A stretch of DNA of 6,227 nt from Rhodoferax sp. (GTDB lineage Bacteria > Pseudomonadota > Gammaproteobacteria > Burkholderiales > Burkholderiaceae_C): assembly GCA_023231075.1 (NCBI GenBank), contig JALNWC010000173.1:1-6227 (forward strand), in the 5' to 3' direction. The notes under the pieces are model-generated. The model saw only the letters and a list, made by a program, of their open reading frames with translations. It was not told where the DNA came from and made no database searches. Shown piece after piece: positions 1 to 5,402 of this stretch. Both the position numbers and the translations under genes were made by a program. The first letter of the stretch is position 1. Each line of letters starts with the position of its first letter.

Positions 1-989
1 GCGAGCTGGTTGGCCTGGCGCGCGTTGTCGGCGTTTTGCTTGACCGTGCTGGTGAGCTCTTCCATCGAGGCAGCGGTCTCTTCGAGCGAGCTGGCCTGCT
101 GTTCGGTGCGCGAGGACAGGTCCATGTTGCCTGCCGCGATCTGGCTGGAGGCGGTGGCGATGGTGTCGGTGCCCTGGCGAACCTGGCCCACGACTTTGGC
201 CAGACTGTCGCGCATGCTCTTCATGGCGAACAACAGGCTGGCGCTATCCCCTGGACGAGTCTTGACGTCAACCGTCAAGTCACCCTCAGCGATGCTGCTG
301 GCAATACCCGCAGCGTAGTCCGGCTCGCCGCCAATCGACTTTTCAATGCCACGAACGACAAACAGGATTATCCCGCTCAAAACAATGCCAATGCCGCCAA
401 GTAAAAGAACGGCCTTCCATATGTCTTGTACAAAGGCATCACTCAAGTCATCCAGATAGAGTCCCGTCATGAAGGTCCAATCCCATGGCCTGAAGGTCAG
501 AATATAAGCGCCCTTGGGGAACACTTGTTTCTGATCGGCATGGCCTGGTTTTGGCCAGACATACTCAATCCATCCTTCTCCGGCGCCTTTGGCGATGCTG
601 GCAACATTTTTATAAATATACTGTCCGTTCGCGTCCTTGAAATCAGAGACATCTTTGCCGGTCAGTTCAGCCTTGATCGGGTGCATGACGACGGCGGGAT
701 GCGAATTGATGACTGTGTAGTAGCCATCTTTCCCATAACGCATGGCCTTGAGCCGATCGAGCGCCTGTTTCTGCGCCTCGGCCAGCGGTAGCGCGCCCGA
801 AGAAACCAGGGCCGCATATTCTTTGACCGTTGACATCCCCACGTCAGTCGCAAACTTTAAAGCGATTTGGCGTTCCTCAAAACGCTGAGATTTGTTCTGA
901 ACAATATTGGCTGTTGTCATGCCCAATAAACAAAGCCAACTGATAACGAGTGGTAAATAAAGTTTTGTACGGAATGTTAATTTCATCAT
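1..989 (-). CDS. Methyl-accepting chemotaxis protein with single Cache sensor domain (5' part only)
   Basis: This is an inner-membrane chemoreceptor that senses a periplasmic ligand and controls CheA through CheW. The first 329 codons are present and the gene continues beyond position 1. Read by direct translation, it has TM1 at about residues 9-29 and a periplasmic domain at about 30-188. That domain has single-Cache (sCache_2-like) features: GKDGYY near 86-91, VMHP near 101-104, WPKPG near 145-149 and a PWDWTFMTGLYLDD segment near 168-181. TM2 is at about 192-212, a HAMP domain follows to about 268, and the cytoplasmic methylation helix starts with SLEETAASMEELTSTVKQ at 301-318. Relatives of this sensor type often bind small organic acids, but the ligand cannot be read here. 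ATG codons at 989 and 986 are both possible starts; an in-frame TGA at 998-996 rules out anything further upstream. No strong Shine-Dalgarno is visible. The gene lies 65 nt behind cheW and is probably co-transcribed with it. GC is near 40% in the sensor-coding half and about 67% in the signalling half. Confidence 0.95.
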   Translation of the reverse strand, partial: MMKLTFRTKLYLPLVISWLCLLGMTTANIVQNKSQRFEERQIALKFATDVGMSTVKEYAALVSSGALPLAEAQKQALDRLKAMRYGKDGYYTVINSHPAVVMHPIKAELTGKDVSDFKDANGQYIYKNVASIAKGAGEGWIEYVWPKPGHADQKQVFPKGAYILTFRPWDWTFMTGLYLDDLSDAFVQDIWKAVLLLGGIGIVLSGIILFVVRGIEKSIGGEPDYAAGIASSIAEGDLTVDVKTRPGDSASLLFAMKSMRDSLAKVVGQVRQGTDTIATASSQIAAGNMDLSSRTEQQASSLEETAASMEELTSTVKQNADNARQANQL

Positions 990-1054
990 ATCAATTCAAG
1001 GACGACTGGAAGACGCGTATCAAAGGAGCCATCGAGCATGCCGAACGGTGTGCG

Positions 1055-1576
1055 TCAAGCCGCCAGTTTTTCGATCAACCCCATTTCCGCACCGGACATG
1101 AGCCGGTCGATATCCACCAGAATCAGCATGCGGTCATCGAGCGTGCCCAGCCCGATCAGGTAATCGGTGTCCAGCACCGAGCCCATCTCGGGCGCCGGCT
1201 TGATCTGCTCCGGCTTGAGGGTGATCACGTCCGAGACGCTGTCGACCACCATGCCCATGACGCGGCTGGCAACGTTGAGGATGATCACCACCGTGAACTG
1301 GTCGTAGCTCGGCGTGCCGAGCTTGAACTTGATGCGCATGTCGATGATGGGCACGATGATGCCGCGCAGGTTGACCACGCCCTTGATGTGCTCGGGTGCA
1401 TTGGCAATGCGGGTCACCGTTTCGTAACCGCGCAGCTCCTGCACCTTCTGGATGTCGATGCCGTACTCTTCCTGACCCAGCGTGAAGGCCAGAAACTCCA
1501 GCGACTGGGAGAGCGCTGCGCCAGCAGGCGCTCCCGCAACGGTCGATGAATCAGGGTTGATGTTTGTCGCGTGCAT
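1055..1576 (-). CDS. cheW: Chemotaxis coupling protein CheW
   Basis: CheW is the cytoplasmic adaptor that links chemoreceptors to the kinase CheA in receptor arrays. The 173-residue product has a short variable N-terminus and then one CheW fold from about residue 28. Recognisable segments are LAFTLGQEEYGIDIQKVQEL, the VTRIANAPEHIKGVVNLRG block that is the family hallmark, the VPIIDMRIKF strand, VVDSVSDVITL, and a C-terminal DRMLILVDIDRLM. There is no kinase or receiver domain, so it is CheW and not CheA or CheV. The ATG at 1576 is preferred because AAGGAG (1582-1587) lies 5 nt upstream; an in-frame GTG at 1582 touches that site and is unlikely. A sigma-28-type promoter lies about 80 nt upstream, and the chemoreceptor gene follows downstream. 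Confidence 0.97.
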   Translation of the reverse strand: MHATNINPDSSTVAGAPAGAALSQSLEFLAFTLGQEEYGIDIQKVQELRGYETVTRIANAPEHIKGVVNLRGIIVPIIDMRIKFKLGTPSYDQFTVVIILNVASRVMGMVVDSVSDVITLKPEQIKPAPEMGSVLDTDYLIGLGTLDDRMLILVDIDRLMSGAEMGLIEKLAA

Positions 1577-1581
1577 GCGCA

Positions 1582-1587
1582 CTCCTT
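1582..1587 (-). promoter_or_regulatory. Ribosome binding site of cheW
   Basis: AAGGAG lies 5 nt before the ATG at 1576 and decides the start against the in-frame GTG at 1582. The same bases contain part of the TAA that ends the small ORF at 1586-1762, so a ribosome ending there would stop on top of this site. Confidence 0.85.
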
Positions 1588-1762
1588 AATAAAATTGGCG
1601 GCGCGCCCGATGCGCACCCAACCTGAACACCATGGCGATGACAGATGCCAGCATCTGTTTAACGGCATAAGCGGAAAAAACTTGAGGGTTTCCGCCATTC
1701 GCAAGCGCAGAAAGTTCGCCTGAATGCCGCACTGCGCAGACGGCTTTCATCAGTGTCTTCAT
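1586..1762 (-). CDS. Possible small ORF, 58 aa, between flgJ and cheW (doubtful)
   Basis: An uninterrupted ORF of 58 codons starts with ATG 8 nt after the flgJ stop, with GAGG 6 nt before it, and ends in a TAA inside the cheW Shine-Dalgarno. It begins MKTLMKAVCAV, has a short hydrophobic stretch QMLASVIAMVF near residues 36-46, and ends with the basic tail HRARRQFY. I do not recognise the product. Placement would allow translational coupling on both sides. Against it, the sigma-28 promoter for cheW lies inside the frame, third-position GC is only around half and so below that of the neighbours, and an open frame this short can arise by chance in GC-rich DNA. I regard it as more likely leader or intergenic sequence than a gene. 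Confidence 0.2.
   Translation of the reverse strand: MKTLMKAVCAVRHSGELSALANGGNPQVFSAYAVKQMLASVIAMVFRLGAHRARRQFY
1659..1685 (-). promoter_or_regulatory. Flagellar sigma-28 (FliA) promoter upstream of cheW
   Basis: On the minus strand the -35 element TCAAGTTT (1685-1678) and the -10 element GCCGTTAA (1666-1659) are separated by exactly 11 nt. The known FliA consensus is TAAAGTTT-N11-GCCGATAA, so 14 of 16 positions match and the spacing is correct. Transcription would start near 1650, giving a leader of roughly 75 nt before cheW. A late-class promoter is expected for a chemotaxis coupling protein and receptor. It would let cheW and the chemoreceptor be expressed after the hook-basal body is finished, independently of the rod/ring operon upstream. 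Confidence 0.85.
1671..1695. repeat. Perfect 7-bp inverted repeat around the -35 element
   Basis: GCGGAAA (1671-1677) and its exact reverse complement TTTCCGC (1689-1695) flank an 11-nt loop that contains the whole -35 element of the sigma-28 promoter. It could be a protein-binding dyad or an RNA hairpin in transcripts reading through from flgJ. No T-run follows the stem, so it is not a standard intrinsic terminator. Confidence 0.5.
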
Positions 1763-1770
1763 GCGCCGCC

Positions 1771-2727
1771 TCAGGACATCTGCTGCATGATGCGAACCAG
1801 TTTGCCGCCATAGGCCGGGTCGGTCGCGTAGCCCGCGCGCTGCAGCTTATGGGCCGCAGCCTCCGGGTTGTTGGTTGCCAGCACGTTGGCATAACGCGGG
1901 TTGCCGAGCAGAAACCGGGCATAGTCGGTAAAGGCCTCTTCATAGGAGCCATAGGCGCGGAAGGCGGCCCGGGTTTTCTGCACAACCCCGTTGACGTATT
2001 CGGTGGTGGTGGTCTCAGCCACCGGCCCTTTCCAGCTTCTGTCGGCCTTGATGCCGAACAGGTTGAAGCTGTTGGTGCCGTCTGCTGCGTGAATCTCGCG
2101 CCGCCCCCAGCCGGACTCCAGCGCGGCCTGCGCCATGATCAGTTGCGCCGGGATGCCGCTTGCCGCGCTCGCGCGCTGGGCGGCGGGCAGCATGCGCTCG
2201 ACAAATTGTTCAACGTGCGTCGGCGGCACAGCCCGCTGGCCTGACGGGGCCGGTGCCGCGGCCGCCTCATAAAACGCCAGGTCCGGCGCGGGCGCCACCG
2301 GCATCGCCGCAACGGGCGCCACCGGCATCGCCGCAACGGGCGCCACCGGCGTGGCCGACGCTGGCGCTTGTGCGGTCTCACCGCCCAGGGTGCGGCTGAG
2401 CTGCGCAAACATGGCCTCGGCCAGACCAAGGCCGCGCCCGGACAGGTTCTGTGCCAGTTGCTGGTCGAGCATCGAGGTGTACATTTTTTCCTGCTGGCTG
2501 CCTAACAAGCCTTCCGCTGGTGTGGCGTCACGCATGCTCTTGAGGACCATCTGCATGAACATCACCTCGAATTGCTTGGCCGCCTGCTGCATGCCCACCT
2601 CGGGAGAGCTGCGTACCGTGCGGCGCAGCGCATCGACGCCCTGCACATCGAGCGACAGGCGCTGGTCGAGCACGCCGCTGCCAGCAGGCGCCACGCCATT
2701 GAGGGGAGAAAAACCGGTGCTGCTCAT
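1771..2727 (-). CDS. flgJ: Flagellar rod assembly protein / peptidoglycan hydrolase FlgJ
   Basis: FlgJ is a two-domain periplasmic protein: an N-terminal rod-capping domain scaffolds rod assembly and a C-terminal GH73-type glucosaminidase/muramidase opens the peptidoglycan. Length is 318 residues, against about 313 in E. coli. The cap domain covers about residues 45-115 (QAAKQFEVMFMQMVLKSMR, then SMLDQQLAQNLSGRGLGLAE). An Ala/Pro/Val-rich linker at about 120-165 contains an 8-residue tandem repeat. The hydrolase domain runs from about 170 to the end. Its AALESGWG motif places the probable catalytic Glu at 204, followed by NLFGIK near 222-227, TTEY near 241-244 with a second conserved acidic residue, and the C-terminal YATDPAYGGKL block. 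The ATG at 2727 is preferred because TAAGGCGG (2738-2731) lies just upstream. The frame stays open a further 96 codons into flgI, but those codons are out of frame with real flgI coding and have no family similarity. Confidence 0.97.
   Translation of the reverse strand: MSSTGFSPLNGVAPAGSGVLDQRLSLDVQGVDALRRTVRSSPEVGMQQAAKQFEVMFMQMVLKSMRDATPAEGLLGSQQEKMYTSMLDQQLAQNLSGRGLGLAEAMFAQLSRTLGGETAQAPASATPVAPVAAMPVAPVAAMPVAPAPDLAFYEAAAAPAPSGQRAVPPTHVEQFVERMLPAAQRASAASGIPAQLIMAQAALESGWGRREIHAADGTNSFNLFGIKADRSWKGPVAETTTTEYVNGVVQKTRAAFRAYGSYEEAFTDYARFLLGNPRYANVLATNNPEAAAHKLQRAGYATDPAYGGKLVRIMQQMS
2291..2350. repeat. 24-bp tandem repeat, 2.5 copies, in the flgJ linker
   Basis: Two identical 24-bp units (2291-2314 and 2315-2338) are followed by 12 matching bases of a third (2339-2350). 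Each unit encodes eight residues, so the linker between the cap and hydrolase domains reads MPVAPVAA repeated. The unit is a multiple of three, so copy-number changes would lengthen or shorten the linker without breaking the frame. Confidence 0.93.
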
Positions 2728-2730
2728 GGT

Positions 2731-2738
2731 CCGCCTTA
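2731..2738 (-). promoter_or_regulatory. Ribosome binding site of flgJ overlapping the flgI stop
   Basis: TAAGGCGG combines the TAA stop of flgI (2738-2736) with an AAGG Shine-Dalgarno core 6 nt before the flgJ ATG. This suggests coupled translation of the two genes and fixes the flgJ start. Confidence 0.75.
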
Positions 2739-3890
2739 AATAATCTCGAGTTCGGCACGCAGGGCGCCGACCGCTTTCATGGCCTGCAGGATCGACACCA
2801 GGTCCTGCGGGCTGGCGCCCAGGGTGTTGAGCCCCTTGATCACGTCGGCCAGCGAGGCGCCCCCCCGGACCACCTGCAAGGCGCTGCCCTCCTGGTTGAT
2901 TTCGATCTGCGAACGCTGGCTGACAACGGTCTCGCCGCGCGCCAGCGGGTTGGGCTGGCTGATGACGGGGACGGTATCGATCACCACCGACAAATTGCCG
3001 TGCGCCACGGCGCAATCGTTGATCTTGACCGCCTGGTTCATGACCACCGAACCGGTGCGGGCGTTGATGACCACTTTGGCCACGGCCTGCTCCGGCGCGA
3101 CGTCGATGCTCTCGATGCGGGCCAGAAAACCGACCCGGTCTTGCGCCCGCGCGGGCGCGTTGACCTGGATGACCCGTGCATCCAGCGCCTGGGCGGTGCC
3201 GGCACCGAAGCTGCGGTTGATGGCATCCACCGCTTTTTGCGCGGTGCCAAAATCGCTGGTGTTCAATTCAAGCCTCAGGGTGCCGTCGTCGCCGAGCGTG
3301 GATGCCACCGCGCGCTCGACGATGGCGCCGGCCGGGATGCGGCCGGAACCGAGCTGGTTGACCTGCACCTTGCTGCCATTGGCCGAAGCGCCCGCGCCGC
3401 CGACCACCATGTTGCCCTGGGCCAGTGCATAGACCTGGCCATCAGCGCCCTTCAGCGGCGTCATGAGCAAGGTGCCGCCGCGCAGGCTCTTGGCATTACC
3501 CATTGACGACACGGTGACGTCAATCGTCTGCCCCGGCCGCACAAACGGCGGCAAAGTGGCCGTCACCATCACGGCGGCCACATTCTTCAACTGCATGTTG
3601 GTACCGGGCGGCACGGCCACCCCGAGCTGACCCAGCATGTTGTTCAGGCTTTGCGTGGTGAAGGGGGTCTGCATGGTCTGGTCGCCACTGCCATCGAGCC
3701 CGACCATCAGACCATAGCCAATCAGCGGGTTATCGCGCACCCCCTGAATGCTGGCGAGGTCTTTCAGCCGTTCCGCTGGCGCTGGCAGGGTGATGAAAGC
3801 TGCCACAAGCAGGCACAGCCTGAAGCCGGACGCGACGGCACGCTGCATTTTTCTGCCGGGGCTATGAAGCGTGGCGTATTTGCCTGGCAT
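2736..3890 (-). CDS. flgI: Flagellar P-ring protein FlgI
   Basis: FlgI is a Sec-exported periplasmic protein that polymerises around the distal rod as the P-ring in the peptidoglycan layer, together with FlgA as chaperone. A hydrophobic signal segment (FRLCLLVAAFITLPAPA) ends in a likely signal-peptidase site before ERLKDLASIQGVRDN. The mature protein has the family's most conserved stretch, NPLIGYGLMVGLDGSGDQT, then PFTTQSLNNMLGQLGV, and the C-terminal LNTLGASPQDLVSILQAMK. The ATG at 3890 (384 aa) is 2 nt after the flgH stop. An internal ATG at 3848 gives 370 aa and a more compact signal peptide, closer to the 365 aa of E. coli. Neither has a convincing Shine-Dalgarno, so the start is uncertain. 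A TTG at 3896 is the least likely option. A run of seven G lies inside the coding strand near 2866-2860. Confidence 0.96.
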   Translation of the reverse strand: MPGKYATLHSPGRKMQRAVASGFRLCLLVAAFITLPAPAERLKDLASIQGVRDNPLIGYGLMVGLDGSGDQTMQTPFTTQSLNNMLGQLGVAVPPGTNMQLKNVAAVMVTATLPPFVRPGQTIDVTVSSMGNAKSLRGGTLLMTPLKGADGQVYALAQGNMVVGGAGASANGSKVQVNQLGSGRIPAGAIVERAVASTLGDDGTLRLELNTSDFGTAQKAVDAINRSFGAGTAQALDARVIQVNAPARAQDRVGFLARIESIDVAPEQAVAKVVINARTGSVVMNQAVKINDCAVAHGNLSVVIDTVPVISQPNPLARGETVVSQRSQIEINQEGSALQVVRGGASLADVIKGLNTLGASPQDLVSILQAMKAVGALRAELEII

Positions 3891-3892
3891 GG

Positions 3893-4588
3893 TCAAAATG
3901 GCAGCACGTTGAGGAACAGACGCTGCAGCCAGCCCATGGTCTGGGCTTCGTCGATATAGCCCTTGGCGCTGTATTCGATCCGGGCGTCTGCGACCTGGTT
4001 CGAAGAAACGGTGTTGTCGGCACTCACCAGACGCGGATTGACCACCCCCGAGAAGCGGATGAACTCGGTGCCCTGATTGATCAGCATCTGCTTTTCGCCG
4101 CTGACCAGCAGATTGCCGTTGGGCAGCAGGTCCACGACCGTCACGGTGATCACGCCGTTGAAGGTATTCATGGCGTTGGCGCCCCCCTTGGCGCTCAGGG
4201 TATTTTGGCCACTCGCGTCGGCGTTCTGCTCATTGGAGATCAGGCCGCTGAACAGATCGGGAATCAGGCCAAGCGCGGTACTGGCACTGCCGTTGCGACT
4301 GGCATTGGCGGCAGAACTCTTGCTGGCGTTGATGTTTTCGCGAACCAATATGGTCAGGATGTCGCCCACATGGCGCGGCCGCAGGTCTTCAAACAAGGCC
4401 AGCGTGCCAGCGCCCGTCTGGTAAATTGCCCCGTTCACAGGCGCCGCCGCGCGCATGGGCGCCTCGGGCCGCGCCGTCATGGGCTGCTGTACCAGTGGTT
4501 CGCGCGGAAGTTGCGCGCAGCCGCCCAGCGCCACGCCGAGGACCAGCGGCCAGCCAGCGCGCTGGCAACATGCCAACAGTTGGCACAT
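3893..4588 (-). CDS. flgH: Flagellar L-ring lipoprotein FlgH
   Basis: FlgH is the outer-membrane lipoprotein that assembles into the L-ring around the distal rod. The product is 231 residues, against 232 in E. coli. An N-terminal hydrophobic segment ends in a lipobox LGGC with the lipidated Cys at about residue 24, followed by AQLPREPLV. Family landmarks are LFEDLRPRHVGDILTILV near the start of the mature protein, NTFNGVITVTVVDLLPNGNL with SGEKQMLINQGTEFIRFSGVV in the middle, and the C-terminal MGWLQRLFLNVLPF. The ATG at 4588 forms a TGATG overlap with the flgG stop, typical of translational coupling; a GTG at 4591 immediately before it could add one residue. No strong independent Shine-Dalgarno is visible. 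Confidence 0.97.
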   Translation of the reverse strand: MCQLLACCQRAGWPLVLGVALGGCAQLPREPLVQQPMTARPEAPMRAAAPVNGAIYQTGAGTLALFEDLRPRHVGDILTILVRENINASKSSAANASRNGSASTALGLIPDLFSGLISNEQNADASGQNTLSAKGGANAMNTFNGVITVTVVDLLPNGNLLVSGEKQMLINQGTEFIRFSGVVNPRLVSADNTVSSNQVADARIEYSAKGYIDEAQTMGWLQRLFLNVLPF

Positions 4589-5370
4589 CACAACTGCGCC
4601 AGGCGCGCAAGCATCTGGTCAGAGGTCTGGACCGCCTTGCTGTTGATTTCGTAGGCACGCTGGGTCTGGATCATGTTGACCAGTTCCTCGACGACGTTGA
4701 CGTTCGACGATTCGACGTAGCCCTGGTTGAGGATGCCGGCACCATTCTGGCCTGGCGCCGTCTCGTTGGCACCGCCGGAGGCGTCGGTTTCCACATACAG
4801 GTTCTCGCCATTGCTTTGCAGGCCCGCCGGATTGAGAAAGGTCGCCAGTTGAATCTGGCCAATCTGCACGCTGGCGGTGCTGCCGGCTTGCGTGACCGAC
4901 ACCGTGCCATCGCGGCCGATGGTCATGCTGGTGGTGTTCTGCGGCAGGGTAATGGCCGGCTGCACCGGAAAACCGCTGGCGGTGACCAACTGGCCGTCCT
5001 GGTCGGACTGAAATGAACCGTCGCGCGTGTAGGCCGTCGTGCCGTCCGGCATCAATACCTGAAAGAAGCCATCACCATTGATGGCCACATCTTTCGGGTT
5101 CTCGGTTTTGGTCGGACTGCCCTGGCTGTGGATACGCTCGGTGGCGACCACACGCACCCCGGTGCCGATTTGCAGGCCCGAGGGCATGCGGGTCTGGTCC
5201 GAGGTCTGGCCGCCGCTCTGGCGCAGGTTCTGGTACATCAGGTCCTCGAACACGGCGCGGCTGCGCTTGAAGCCGGTGGTGCCCACGTTGGCCAGGTTGT
5301 TGGCCACGACATCGAGCTGCATCTGCTGGGCATCGAGACCGGTTTTGGCAATGGAAAGGGAACGAATCAT
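4588..5370 (-). CDS. flgG: Flagellar distal rod protein FlgG
   Basis: FlgG forms the distal rod, the drive-shaft segment that passes through the P- and L-rings. It is exported by the flagellar type III system without a cleaved signal. At 260 residues it equals the E. coli length. The N-terminal helix has the rod/hook signature VVANNLANVGTTGFK (21-35), and the C-terminal helix contains GYVESSNVNVVEELVNMIQTQ and the YEINSKAVQTSDQML block. The segment at about residues 46-63, just before PSGLQIGTG, corresponds to the FlgG-specific insertion that distinguishes distal rod from hook subunits, and it is present. AGGAG lies 9 nt before the ATG. The gene follows flgF by 32 nt and overlaps the flgH start. 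Confidence 0.98.
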   Translation of the reverse strand: MIRSLSIAKTGLDAQQMQLDVVANNLANVGTTGFKRSRAVFEDLMYQNLRQSGGQTSDQTRMPSGLQIGTGVRVVATERIHSQGSPTKTENPKDVAINGDGFFQVLMPDGTTAYTRDGSFQSDQDGQLVTASGFPVQPAITLPQNTTSMTIGRDGTVSVTQAGSTASVQIGQIQLATFLNPAGLQSNGENLYVETDASGGANETAPGQNGAGILNQGYVESSNVNVVEELVNMIQTQRAYEINSKAVQTSDQMLARLAQL

Positions 5371-5401
5371 GGGGGATAACTCCTGGGGAATGGGGGGTGG
5401 G
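5371..5401 (+). other. G-quadruplex-capable tract in the flgF-flgG gap
   Basis: The plus strand (template strand for flgG) reads GGGGG-N9-GGGG-N3-GGGGGG-N1-GGG from 5371 to 5401, filling almost the whole gap between flgF and flgG. The first loop of 9 nt is slightly longer than the usual limit of 7. The mRNA copy is C-rich and carries the flgG Shine-Dalgarno between two C runs. Confidence 0.5.
5380..5384 (-). promoter_or_regulatory. Ribosome binding site of flgG
   Basis: AGGAG lies 9 nt before the flgG ATG at 5370. It is set between a run of four and a run of five C in the mRNA. The spacing is acceptable and there is no competing in-frame start upstream. Confidence 0.7.
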
Positions 5402-5402
5402 A

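Noticed and set aside
1031..1060. Plus-strand AAAGGAG followed by ATG at 1038, resembling a ribosome binding site and start
   Set aside because: The frame runs antisense into cheW, the product has no recognisable features, and the spacing is not better than chance.
1010..1060. Sigma-70-like promoter before the chemoreceptor (TTGACG at the end of cheW)
   Set aside because: The hexamer found 17 nt downstream matches TATAAT poorly, and no sigma-28 elements are present; co-transcription with cheW is simpler.
950..1549. Plus-strand open frame of 199 codons opposite cheW
   Set aside because: It lies antisense to a clear CheW coding region, its product is a low-complexity His/Asp/Arg-rich sequence typical of a GC-rich shadow frame, and it shows no domain.
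1720..1755. Possible terminator hairpin after flgJ (GCCG...CGGC)
   Set aside because: The stem is only 4 bp with an 11-nt loop and no T-run follows.
2728..3015. Upstream extension of the flgJ frame by 96 codons
   Set aside because: The extension overlaps flgI out of frame, encodes Arg/Gly/Gln-rich sequence unlike any FlgJ, and the ATG at 2727 has a proper Shine-Dalgarno.
2779..3432. Plus-strand open frame of 217 codons opposite flgI
   Set aside because: It is antisense to unmistakable FlgI sequence, Ser/Thr/Ala-rich without recognisable motifs, and has no convincing ribosome binding site.
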